Of a DNA stretch of 23,266 nt, positions 7,234 to 15,582 are shown in pieces; position 1 is the stretch's first letter; each line of letters begins with the position of its first letter. The stretch spans positions 1 to 23,266 of the forward strand of contig CAYWNA010000212.1 of assembly GCA_964459305.1 (NCBI GenBank), in the 5' to 3' direction. The translations under genes and the position numbers were made by a program. This stretch comes from CAYWNA01 sp964459305. Its GTDB lineage: Bacteria > Planctomycetota > Planctomycetia > Pirellulales > Pirellulaceae. Under the pieces are notes generated by a model, which was given only the letters and a program-made list of their open reading frames with translations, searched no databases and was not told where the DNA came from.

Positions 7234-7614
7234 ATGCTCGGTCACGGCGGCAATTGCGGCAGTTGTAAGGCAAAACCTTTCGAGCAATACCGCGCCGCCA
7301 ACGAGCGCTGCTACAGATTGATGGAACAGGTCGACAATCTCTGGATTTGTGCCTGCATGCCGTGGTGGATTAGAGGGAACAAGGTTCATCCTTCTTTCCC
7401 GAAATTGCTCGACTATCTCAGATCTCGGATCGGCTTTTCCAAGGTCGCCTGGGGCAGCGACTGGCCCTATTGTGGTGCATCGAGGGAGTTCATCTTCAAG
7501 TCCGACTATGACACCATGGTCGACTTCTTCCGAAAGGAAACATCCTCTACGGAGGATGAACGCGCCCAGTTGCTCGGCGGGGCAGCCTATGAGTTTCTGA
7601 CCGGAGAGAAGTAA
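7234..7614 (+). pseudogene. Amidohydrolase_2-family C-terminal remnant
   Basis: The in-frame stretch contains FEQYRAANERCYRLMEQVDN, LWICACMPWW, then FSKVAWGSDWPY and finally ERAQLLGGAAYEFLTGEK. The V-x-W-G-S-D-W-P motif with its metal-binding aspartate, and the closing ILGGNA-like helix, are hallmarks of the C-terminal third of amidohydrolase-2 (PF04909) TIM-barrel enzymes. The family is usually 270-350 residues, and here only about 120 are left. The N-terminal HxH metal motif and most of the barrel are missing, so the fragment cannot be active. An open frame reaches back to an ATG at 7129, but its first 35 codons are unlike the family. The amidohydrolase identity of the C-terminal part is fairly secure. 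Confidence 0.7.
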
Positions 7615-7668
7615 GGTCCGGCAGATCGCAACGGGCGGCCGCGCAAAACGCGGCATGACTCCTCGCAG

Positions 7669-7680
7669 CAGGTATACCTG
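7669..7680. promoter_or_regulatory. Palindrome CAGGTATACCTG, candidate GntR/FadR-type operator
   Basis: A perfect 12-bp palindrome about 90 nt upstream of the large glycosidase gene, overlapping the start of a weak promoter-like TTGCGT (7681-7686), 17 nt, TACTGT. GGTATACC is the core known for hexuronate regulators of the GntR/FCD family (UxuR/ExuR type). That suits a uronidase-like gene and the GntR/FCD regulator at 308, but the palindrome at 189-219 has a different half-site (TTGTATCC), so the link is tentative. Confidence 0.35.
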
Positions 7681-7769
7681 TTGCGTATTCACAATCACAA
7701 CTGTACTGTCCATGTAAAATCTCTCAGAATGGTTCTGCGAGGCATGAACGGGCACCGGAGGGAATTGTC

Positions 7770-10382
7770 ATGCGTGAGTTCTTCATCCGTTGGGTGTTCC
7801 TGCTGGCGATGCCAGGCATCGCCGGGGCGGCAGCCCCCATCCGCCTCTGCGCCCCGCCGCAGCCGGAGCCACGGATCGACTATGGCGTGCAGCGGCTTCG
7901 TGATGCCCTCGTCGAAGCGGGCGCGGTGGTTGACGTTCACCGGGAATCGCAAGCCTCCCCGGCGGCCAACACGATTCTCATCGGCACCACCCGAGACGGC
8001 GTATGCTTCGCTGACGCGTTTGGCGATGCGGCCGGTGCGAGCGAGTCATACGCGATCATCGGCCTGCCCAATGAGGGAACGCTGATCGCCGGTGCGGATG
8101 CAGCCGGTGCCATGTACGGCTGTCTCGATCTCGCGCGGCGCGTCGCCGAAACGCGGGGCCTGCCCGCCTCGCTCGACGTGCGTGAGACGCCGGCGATGAG
8201 CTTGCGCGGCACGGCAATTCTGCTCATGAAGCTCGGCCTCTATGATTACCCGATTACACCGGAAGAGTTCCCGTTCTTCTATGACAAGAGAATGTGGTCG
8301 GAGTATCTCGATTTCCTGGCGGCCAACCGCTTCAACTACATCGCATTCTGGAACGGCCATCCCTTCGACTACTTCGTCAAGCTCGACAAATACCCGGAGG
8401 CTCAGGACGGCATGCCGCCCGGCGTCCTTGAGCGAAACCACGAGATGCTCACCTGGCTGACACGGGAAGCGCAACGGCGAAACATTTGGTTGATGTTTCA
8501 GTTTTACCAGATTCATACGTCGGTCTACTTCGCCAAGGCGCACGGGCTGGATCCGCACGGCAACTCGCAACCCACGCCCCTGTTGACCGACTACACGAAG
8601 CATTGCATCGAGCGGTTTGTGGGTGAGTTTCCGGGTGTGGGGCTGTATATCTGTCCTGGCGAAAGGCTACGGCTACGATTCGTCGCCGACTGGATCAACG
8701 ACGTGATCTTCGCCGCCGTGAAGAAGACCGGCAAGAACCCGCCGATTTTGATCCGCTCGTGGGGCATCGACGTGCCGAACATGAAGAAGGTCGCCGGCAA
8801 CTACGAACCGCTGTACACCGAACGCAAGTTTAACGTCGAACACATCGCGAGCACGGAGGTCGACCCAACCAATTGCGAGTGGGCGCAAATCACGGACGAC
8901 CACGTCGTCAACGTCCACTGCCTCGGCAACCTCGAACCTTTCCGCTGGAGCCCGCCGAGCTATGTGCAGCGGTGCGTACAATCGTCGATTCGCGACGGCG
9001 GCGGCACGGGGCTTCACCTCTATCCGCGCAAAGCGTGGCGCTGGCCTTACGGCTGTGACACCGGCGACCCGCAGGTGCAGTGGGACCGCGACTGGCTCTG
9101 GTTCGAGACCTGGGGACGCTACGCCTGGAACCCCAATCGTGATGCGCAGGCAGAACGACGGTACTGGATGCGACGCCTCGCCCATCGCTACGGATCGGAC
9201 GCGGCCGGCGAGCACCTGCTCAACGCATTCGAGGGGATGGCCGACTCGTTGCCGGCCGTCCAACGGCTCTTCTGGCTCGGGAATGATAACCACACGACTG
9301 CTGCCTCCGGTATGACGGTCGAGCAGGTCCTACGATCCAACGGCATACCGTTTCTCGACGTACCCGGGATGATTCGGATGCCGGAGTACATTGGGGCTCG
9401 CGTCAAAGGCACGACGATCGATGGTACGAGTCCCATCGAGCTGTTCGCGGAGCAGGTCGCCGAGGCAGAACGGGCCTTGCACGAAGCAGGAAAAGGCGTC
9501 ACGGCCGCGACCACGCGTAAAGACGACGCCGACCGCATCAGGACCGACGTGCTCGCGACACTTCTATTGGCGCGCTTCTATCATGTGAAGATTCAGGCAG
9601 CCGTCGCCGGCGCGCTGGTCCAGCATCGCATCGATCCGCAGGCAAATGCCGCGGCGTGCCTCGAACATCTCGAAGCATCGATGACCTTCTACCGCGAGCT
9701 CGTCACGCTGACCAGCCGAACGTATGAAAGCCTCAGCGATGTGCCGATGTGGTATCCGATCCGCGGATTGGAGAAATGTCCGTACCATTGGTCCGACATC
9801 CTTCCGCACTTCGAGAAGGAATTGGATATCGTCCGGCACAACGTGCGCGTGTTGCAGGAACATCCCAAGCTGCTCACGATCGAGCCGCCGGCGCTGCCGC
9901 CCGTGGAGATCACACCGCGCAACCCGAAGCAGCAAGCCCACACGGTGGCTGTGGAGACGAAGGTCTTTACGGACCGCGAGTACACTTTCAGCGAGGACGT
10001 GCCGTTGGAGTTCGTCGGGCTGCCGTCGATCCGCTTTTCGAACGAGCGCGCGAAGGCGGGGCCCTGCCCGGTTCCCTTTACCACCCAAAATCCGGTCAGA
10101 GTTTTTGTGGCCTTCGAACGCACAACGCCAGTTTGGGCCAAGCCGCCTTCCGGATGGACGGCCTATCTCCGCGGCTGGCAGTTCTCACACGTCTCGACCG
10201 ACATCTACTGGCGCGACTTCCCCGCAGGTGACGCGACGATTCAGTTCCCCAAAGGCACATTCATCATCATGGGCTTCACGCGGCAGGACGCCGCTCTGGC
10301 GCAGCGCCCGTACGTGAACGTCAAGAGCCAGTTTCTCCGAGAGATGATCGACATCGCCAGTTTGCGGTCGAAATCGCGGTAG
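7770..10382 (+). CDS. Large secreted glycosidase, GH67/GH20-like architecture (alpha-glucuronidase-type)
   Basis: An 870-residue exported enzyme. Residues 1-20 are a signal peptide. Residues about 20-130 form an alpha/beta domain ending in YAIIGLPNEGTLIAGAD and AAGAMYGCLDLARRV, the characteristic end of the GH67N/GH20b N-terminal domain. A TIM barrel starts near SLRGTA (144-149) and includes NRFNYIAFWNGHPFDYF, REAQRRNIWLMFQFYQ and VGLYICPGE. Glu298 in the last motif is the best candidate for a catalytic acid. A later WGRYAWNPN segment and a long helical region (about 450-700) follow, then a beta-rich C-terminus. Domain order points to the GH20/GH67/GH84/GH115 superfamily, with uronic-acid or hexosamine side chains as possible substrates. 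I cannot place it in a named family. GGAGGGA at 7757-7763 supports the start. It lies in line with an esterase, consistent with removal of side groups from a plant or algal polysaccharide. Confidence 0.75.
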   Translation: MREFFIRWVFLLAMPGIAGAAAPIRLCAPPQPEPRIDYGVQRLRDALVEAGAVVDVHRESQASPAANTILIGTTRDGVCFADAFGDAAGASESYAIIGLPNEGTLIAGADAAGAMYGCLDLARRVAETRGLPASLDVRETPAMSLRGTAILLMKLGLYDYPITPEEFPFFYDKRMWSEYLDFLAANRFNYIAFWNGHPFDYFVKLDKYPEAQDGMPPGVLERNHEMLTWLTREAQRRNIWLMFQFYQIHTSVYFAKAHGLDPHGNSQPTPLLTDYTKHCIERFVGEFPGVGLYICPGERLRLRFVADWINDVIFAAVKKTGKNPPILIRSWGIDVPNMKKVAGNYEPLYTERKFNVEHIASTEVDPTNCEWAQITDDHVVNVHCLGNLEPFRWSPPSYVQRCVQSSIRDGGGTGLHLYPRKAWRWPYGCDTGDPQVQWDRDWLWFETWGRYAWNPNRDAQAERRYWMRRLAHRYGSDAAGEHLLNAFEGMADSLPAVQRLFWLGNDNHTTAASGMTVEQVLRSNGIPFLDVPGMIRMPEYIGARVKGTTIDGTSPIELFAEQVAEAERALHEAGKGVTAATTRKDDADRIRTDVLATLLLARFYHVKIQAAVAGALVQHRIDPQANAAACLEHLEASMTFYRELVTLTSRTYESLSDVPMWYPIRGLEKCPYHWSDILPHFEKELDIVRHNVRVLQEHPKLLTIEPPALPPVEITPRNPKQQAHTVAVETKVFTDREYTFSEDVPLEFVGLPSIRFSNERAKAGPCPVPFTTQNPVRVFVAFERTTPVWAKPPSGWTAYLRGWQFSHVSTDIYWRDFPAGDATIQFPKGTFIIMGFTRQDAALAQRPYVNVKSQFLREMIDIASLRSKSR

Positions 10383-10596
10383 TCACCATGCCGCAAGCCA
10401 GCCGGCTTTGCCTCACGGGGCCTGAAGGCACAGTTGCGTTGAAGCTCGCCGTTTTCCATGAGAGCACCCATTCAAGCCCAAGCTGCGTCCGGCCTTCAGG
10501 AAGCCAACTTGCAATCCAACCATACTTCTGCGCAAGATGGCCGGATACGTCTCGCACATAGTTTCCGCATGAGCGTTAAGAACGGGAGTAACCGTC

Positions 10597-12495
10597 ATGT
10601 ATCGTTGCCTTTGCTTGTGCGTTTGCCTGTTCCCATTTGCACGCGGTCTTGCTATCGCTAACGAATTCCAGGACGCTCTGAAGAAACCGATTCTCAATGA
10701 AGGAGAAGCTCGCACGCAACTTGATATGTTCGTACTCGCGCGCATACCGGAACTTGAGTTGCCGGAATCAGCCGCGGTGTGGCAACGCGAAGCGACGCAG
10801 ATTCGCCGGCGAGTACTTGACGAAGTCGTGTTCCGCGGCGTCCCCGACGATTGGTACGCGAACAAGCCAAAGATGGAATGGCTCGGCGAAATCAAGACGA
10901 CCCACGGCTACACCATTCGCAAATTGCGTTTCGAGGCGCTGCCAGGGCTGTGGATACCGGCGCTCTTGTACCAACCTGACAACGTGACCGGAAAAGTGCC
11001 GGTGATTCTGAATGTGAACGGGCATGCGGCTACGGGCAAGCAGACTCCCTACAAACAGCTACGGTGCATCAACCAGGCGAAACGCGGAATGGTGGCCTTG
11101 AATCTGGAATGGATTGGCATGGGGCAATTGCGGGGACCCGGGTATTCGCACAACAATCTGGCTCTGCTGGATCTGTGCGGCCGCAGCGGGCTCAGTGTCT
11201 TTTTCCTTGCCATGTCCCGAGGTCTCGACATCTTGTTGGATCATCCCAACGCCGATCCGCAGCGCCTCGCTGTCACCGGGCTTTCGGGTGGTGGCTGGCA
11301 GACCATCATCCTCAGTTCCCTCGATACGCGCGTGAAGCTTGCGGTGCCAGTGGCCGGGCACAGTGCGCTCAAGCAACGTGTCGAAAACCGCAACAGTATC
11401 GGTGACTTGGAACAGAATCCCACGGACCTGGTCTCGATCGCGGACTATGCTCATCTGACGGCGTTGATGACACCCAGGCCCACACTGCTCATCTACAACG
11501 CCAAGGACGACTGTTGTTTTGTCGCGAGGACTGTCAAATCGAACACCTATGATCCTGTCGTTCCATTCTACGAGCAGGCCGATGCAGTCGACTGTTTCGA
11601 GTACTACGAGAACGACGATCCGGGAACGCACAATTACGATTTGGACAATCGTCAGCAGTTCTACCGGTTCGTGAATCGGCATTTTCTTGGCGAGGCGGAT
11701 CGTAACGACGAAGAGATACCGTCGGAGGATGAAGTGCAAACGGCCGAGGCTTTGCATATCGCGCTCCCGGAGAACAACGCCACCTTCCATTCCTTGGCCG
11801 CCGACTTGGCGACGAATTTGCCCAACGCAACACCGGATGAACCTCCAGCACGACAGCGGGATCGGCTGCGCGAGATTCTCCGGTTCAAGCCCCTCACCTG
11901 CACGGCCACACAAGTCGGTGATTCGCAGCAGGTGGCGGGGAAGACGGTTTCACGTTTCCGGCTGCAGATGGGCCTGGAATGGGCGCTTCCGGCTATCGTC
12001 GTTAGCGGCGACACGTCCACTAGGACAACGTTGTTCATGGCGGATGCCTGTTTGGCAGCCCACGCGGCGGAGATTGATGCGTTGGTCGCGCAGGGAGCGT
12101 GCGTCATCTGCATCGACCCTATCTTGATGGGCGGAGCGAAACCCAACGGCAGCATCGGACAAGACGCGATGCTGATTGGCACGGTAGGCGAGCGTCCGTT
12201 GGGAGTCCAGACGGCTCAAATCACAGCCGCTATTGACCACTTCACGAGCGCACTGTTGATCGACAAGATCGACATCCACTCGGTCGGCCCGAGGACCGGA
12301 CTGATCGCGTTGTGTGCGGCGGCGTTTCGGGGCGCAAAGTCGATCCATCACGTTGAGACTGACAAAATGCCCCACAGTCTCAAGGCGTTCCTGGAACCGT
12401 CATCAGCCTATGGCAAGACGCCCGAGGTCTTCTGCTTCGGCTTGCTGGAATCGTTCGATCGACCGGAACTCGAGCTACTGGCCCAAGAACCATGA
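10597..12495 (+). CDS. Secreted alpha/beta-hydrolase esterase with a second, degenerate hydrolase-like domain
   Basis: A 632-residue protein with a short signal peptide (residues 1-22). Residues about 100-365 are an alpha/beta-hydrolase: oxyanion strand VPVILNVNGH (134-143), nucleophile elbow GLSGG with Ser230, acid in NAKDDC (Asp304 or Asp305), and His345 in DPGTHNYD. This fits acetyl-xylan-esterase-like or Abhydrolase_7-like enzymes that deacylate polysaccharides. Residues about 400-632 look like a second alpha/beta domain (LPAIVVSGD, AQGACVICIDPILMGG, IHSVGPRTGLIAL). At the expected elbow the sequence is VGPRTG, with no serine, so this half is probably structural. GGGAG eight bases before the ATG supports the start. 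Its gene follows the large glycosidase by 214 nt on the same strand and is probably co-expressed with it. Confidence 0.8.
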   Translation: MYRCLCLCVCLFPFARGLAIANEFQDALKKPILNEGEARTQLDMFVLARIPELELPESAAVWQREATQIRRRVLDEVVFRGVPDDWYANKPKMEWLGEIKTTHGYTIRKLRFEALPGLWIPALLYQPDNVTGKVPVILNVNGHAATGKQTPYKQLRCINQAKRGMVALNLEWIGMGQLRGPGYSHNNLALLDLCGRSGLSVFFLAMSRGLDILLDHPNADPQRLAVTGLSGGGWQTIILSSLDTRVKLAVPVAGHSALKQRVENRNSIGDLEQNPTDLVSIADYAHLTALMTPRPTLLIYNAKDDCCFVARTVKSNTYDPVVPFYEQADAVDCFEYYENDDPGTHNYDLDNRQQFYRFVNRHFLGEADRNDEEIPSEDEVQTAEALHIALPENNATFHSLAADLATNLPNATPDEPPARQRDRLREILRFKPLTCTATQVGDSQQVAGKTVSRFRLQMGLEWALPAIVVSGDTSTRTTLFMADACLAAHAAEIDALVAQGACVICIDPILMGGAKPNGSIGQDAMLIGTVGERPLGVQTAQITAAIDHFTSALLIDKIDIHSVGPRTGLIALCAAAFRGAKSIHHVETDKMPHSLKAFLEPSSAYGKTPEVFCFGLLESFDRPELELLAQEP

Positions 12496-12745
12496 CGGAT
12501 GGAAGACGCTAAGCTTTTGCGTGTCGAATGCCGTCGGTTTCCGAGTGGTTATCGGTGCGGAATAGGAAATCATGGTTGGAACCCGCCTCGATTGACGAAA
12601 ACGTACAATTCCGCGCACAAATCGTCCTAGCACGACGGTTCACCGTCCTGTTACTGAGGCGTCTTGTTCTGCAGCGTTGAATAGTTTTCGCAGGATACCC
12701 ACAAACGTCCTGTCAGCAGACTCGAACAATGTCAGGGAGAATTCC

Positions 12746-13879
12746 ATGTTGAAGGAAGAGAATCCGATCAGCCGTCGCGATTGCCTGCAACTGGGATCGG
12801 GTGCACTGTTCGCTGCCGGCGTGCTCGGTGCCGCTTCGTCATCGGGGGCAACACCAGCAGCCGACAAGGTGTCCGGCGGGGACAAAGAGTCGGCGTCGCA
12901 AGAGACGCTGACGGGCTGGAAAGAGAAGGACGACCGCACGATTGTCGAGATGTGCGAGTACATGAAGCGGGAGCGTCTCGATGCGTTCATCCCGACGAAG
13001 ATCACACACCTCGCCTACTTGTTGAACTACTACGATGTCCTGCACGCCCGCATCCTGCCGGAAGAGATGGCCGGCGTGTTGGTCGTGTCGAAGAACGGGG
13101 AGGCGTTTCTGGCGGGCATCCACTATCACCTTGCCGGGCCTCCTGAGGCCGCGACGGCTCCGTGGTGGCTGAAGGAGCGTCACGGAGGCGGCCGCCCCGG
13201 ATACAGGGCTTGGGAAGATGCCGCTGCCTTGATGAAAAAACGGGGGCTGGGTAAGGGGCGCATTGGGATCGAGCGGAAGAGCATGTCGGTTGCCGTCTAC
13301 GACCGATTGCGCAGTTTCTTACCTGACGCCCAAGAAACCTCGCGCAATTGGGAGAACGGTCCCCACGACACGCCCTGCTTGGTGACGCATTACGAAGGCT
13401 TTTATCAGTACTATTACGCAGACCTCGCCTGGCACGAATTCCATGGTCCCGAGCCTGATCTTGATGACGTCATCCAGATTGGGCCACGGGAAGTTCCTTA
13501 TCGTGAAGCCCGGCTGGATTTTCAGATCATCCGCCGCGCCCAGACCGAGGCGCTGCAACAGATCCGACCCGGCATGGATCACGTCCAGGCCAAAGCGGCG
13601 GTTAATAGGTGGATGGCGGCGGATCCGGAGGTGCGGCGGCGAGTCCACAACTACTTTATTCACGGCATCGGTCTGGAAGTGCATGAAGAACCGGTGATCG
13701 TTAAGAGCGGTGGGCGGCCACCCATTCCCCTCGAAGGGCCGATTTACTTTCGACCCGGTGCCGTGGTGAGTTTCGAGTTATTCACTCGCCTCTGGACCGT
13801 CGAGGAGCCGTTCGTCATGACGGAAAACCGCTGGGAGCCCATGGTAGAGTTACGGGGCCTGACCAAGCCCACCGAATGA
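12746..13879 (+). CDS. Tat-exported M24 (Xaa-Pro aminopeptidase/creatinase-like) family protein
   Basis: 377 residues from the ATG at 12746, chosen because AGGGAGA (12734-12740) precedes it and a Tat signal follows at once (ISRRDCLQLGSGALFAAGVLG). Residues about 55-220 are a creatinase-N-like domain (YMKRERLDAFIPTKITHLAYL). The C-terminal pita-bread fold carries YYADLAWHEFHGPEPD (two aspartates 12 apart, family spacing 11), AQTEALQQIRPGM, FIHGIGLEVHEEP (His306, His313), VVSFELF (Glu344) and TVEEPFVMTENRWEP. The positions expected to hold two metals are therefore filled, but the usual GYxSDxTRT box is replaced, so activity is uncertain. A decayed copy lies at 3073-3721. Planctomycete loci often pair such proteins with secreted hydrolases. 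The role here, whether peptide or amide hydrolysis, is not known. Confidence 0.8.
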   Translation: MLKEENPISRRDCLQLGSGALFAAGVLGAASSSGATPAADKVSGGDKESASQETLTGWKEKDDRTIVEMCEYMKRERLDAFIPTKITHLAYLLNYYDVLHARILPEEMAGVLVVSKNGEAFLAGIHYHLAGPPEAATAPWWLKERHGGGRPGYRAWEDAAALMKKRGLGKGRIGIERKSMSVAVYDRLRSFLPDAQETSRNWENGPHDTPCLVTHYEGFYQYYYADLAWHEFHGPEPDLDDVIQIGPREVPYREARLDFQIIRRAQTEALQQIRPGMDHVQAKAAVNRWMAADPEVRRRVHNYFIHGIGLEVHEEPVIVKSGGRPPIPLEGPIYFRPGAVVSFELFTRLWTVEEPFVMTENRWEPMVELRGLTKPTE

Positions 13880-14059
13880 GAGAGCATGACCGCTGCCTAC
13901 CAGAACGCTGCCGATCACTTTGGACATTCCAAGACGTGTGATCCGAAATCGGCACGGATATGTCTTGAAGCGAAACCATTTGGCGAGAGTAACGAACAAA
14001 CCTGATCAGTGACCGACGCCCATTCTGATTTGAACTCTTGGAGAGGGGGGCTACAGCTC

Positions 14060-15382
14060 ATGAACGGGAGCGTTGTCAGATGGATTCTCGCACTGGGGAT
14101 TGTCGCAACGGTCCGGATGGCCGCCGGGGAAGACTGGCCCATGTGGCGAGGCCCCCGAGGTGACGGAACAAGCACCGAGAAAGATATCCCCACCCGGTGG
14201 GACGCGACAAACAACATCGCTTGGAAGGTGGAGATTCCCGGCCAGGGGCACGCTTCTCCGATCGTTTGGCGCGACCGCGTGTTTCTGGTGACCTGTACCC
14301 CAGAGACCAAAGAACGCTTTCTTCTGTGCCTCAACCGAAAAACAGGTCAGACGATCTGGCGGACCGTCGTGCTGCGCGCGCCCCTGGAGGCCAAACACCA
14401 CCTCAATAGCTGCGCTTCCAGTACGCCGGCAACGGATGGTGAGTTCGTCTACGTTTCGTTTCTGGAGCCGGATGGATCGGTCGTCCCTGCGGAAGTTATT
14501 CGGAAGCGCAGTGGTGAGCTGCGGGCGAACAATTCGGGACTGCCCGTGAATCCGGGTCAGATGTTCGTCGCAGCGTACGACATGAACGGCAACCGGATGT
14601 GGGTGGCCCGGCCAGGAGAGTTCGCGAGCGTGTGGGGCTATTGCAGCAATCCGGTCCTGTTCGAGGGCAAAGTCATCCTGAACGGCGACCACGACGGCGA
14701 CGCGTACATCGTGGCACTCGACCGGAAGACAGGCGAGACCGCATGGAAGGTGGCCCGCGAGAATCGGATTCGCAGCTACGCGACGCCGCTCATCCGGACG
14801 ATTGATGGTCGCTCTCAGATGATGGTTGCCGGCAGCCATTCGATCGTGAGCTATTCCCCCCGAGACGGCTCGAAGCAATGGTTCACCAAGGGGCCACGAG
14901 GTAGGGCCGTCGCGTCTCCGGTTTTCAATCGCGATCTGCTTTTCGTGTGCGCCGCGTACCCAACGCGTCAAATGCTGGCGATTCGGCCAAACGGTCGCGG
15001 CGATGTCACCGAGACACACGTGGTATGGCGTTGTCACCAGTCGTGTGCCTACGTGCCATCACCCATCGCCGTGGGTGACTATTTTCTCGTGGTTAACGAC
15101 AATGGGATCGCGAGCTGCTTCGACGCAGCGTCCGGAAAGCGACATTGGCGCGAGCGGATCGGCAACGGACACAGTGCGTCGCTCGTGTCGGCGGGCGGAC
15201 TCGTCTACTTTCTGTCGGACGAGGGCGTGACCAAGATCGTTCGACCTGGAAAGCAGTTCCAATTGATTGCCGAAAACTCGATTGGAGAGCGCTGCTACAC
15301 GTCCCCGGCCATCAGTCGCAGGCAGATCCTCTTGCGGAGCGAGAAACACCTTTTTTGTATTGGGAAGCGCAGCAAGCAATAG
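14060..15382 (+). CDS. Secreted PQQ-type (BamB-like) beta-propeller protein
   Basis: 440 residues from the ATG at 14060. This start is preferred over the in-frame ATG at 14009 because GAGAGGGGGG precedes it and it gives a clean signal peptide (residues 1-23). The mature part starts EDWPMWRGPRGDGTS, a phrase typical of planctomycete PQQ-like propellers. Repeats of the form xxAxDxxTGxxxW follow: LNRKTGQTIWRT, LDRKTGETAWKV, YSPRDGSKQW and FDAASGKRHWRE. There is no sign of a PQQ dehydrogenase active site, so it is likely a binding or scaffold propeller in the periplasm. It ends just before a strong inverted repeat that probably terminates its transcript. The gap of 180 nt to the M24 gene leaves co-transcription open. 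Confidence 0.85.
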   Translation: MNGSVVRWILALGIVATVRMAAGEDWPMWRGPRGDGTSTEKDIPTRWDATNNIAWKVEIPGQGHASPIVWRDRVFLVTCTPETKERFLLCLNRKTGQTIWRTVVLRAPLEAKHHLNSCASSTPATDGEFVYVSFLEPDGSVVPAEVIRKRSGELRANNSGLPVNPGQMFVAAYDMNGNRMWVARPGEFASVWGYCSNPVLFEGKVILNGDHDGDAYIVALDRKTGETAWKVARENRIRSYATPLIRTIDGRSQMMVAGSHSIVSYSPRDGSKQWFTKGPRGRAVASPVFNRDLLFVCAAYPTRQMLAIRPNGRGDVTETHVVWRCHQSCAYVPSPIAVGDYFLVVNDNGIASCFDAASGKRHWRERIGNGHSASLVSAGGLVYFLSDEGVTKIVRPGKQFQLIAENSIGERCYTSPAISRRQILLRSEKHLFCIGKRSKQ

Positions 15383-15426
15383 AGGGCGTGTCTATAAGTG
15401 GTTTCAAAACCGATTTGTGAGCAAAT

Positions 15427-15495
15427 TCACTAGCCCGACGCGCCAGCGAGGGACGCGAAAACAGTGTCTCCCTCGCTGGCGCGTCGGGCTAGTGA
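15427..15495. terminator. 27-bp perfect inverted repeat, bidirectional terminator or repeat element
   Basis: Arms 15427-15453 and 15469-15495 are exact reverse complements with a 15-nt loop (15454-15468). The arm core is AGCCCGACGCGCCAGCGAGG, mostly G/C. Such a stem would be very stable and lies 45 nt after the PQQ-propeller stop and before the next operon, a good place for a terminator, although no T-run follows. The sequence has the look of a dispersed intergenic repeat of planctomycetes. Confidence 0.75.
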
Positions 15496-15582
15496 GGGGC
15501 TTCTAGTTTGCAGTGAATGACAGTGTGCACGAAGAAGAGAAAGCGAGCGGATCGAGCCATATCGCTAGAGGAGACTCAAACT

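Noticed and set aside
7066..7755. 229-codon minus-strand open frame across the amidohydrolase relic
   Set aside because: The plus-strand reading contains the WGSDWP motif. The minus-strand translation has no family features or ribosome binding site.
12643..12656. GACGGTTCACCGTC hairpin as a terminator after the esterase gene
   Set aside because: The stem is only 5-6 bp, no T-run follows, and it lies about 150 nt beyond the stop codon.
14051..15037. 328-codon minus-strand open frame
   Set aside because: Antisense to the PQQ-type propeller gene, with no recognisable features.
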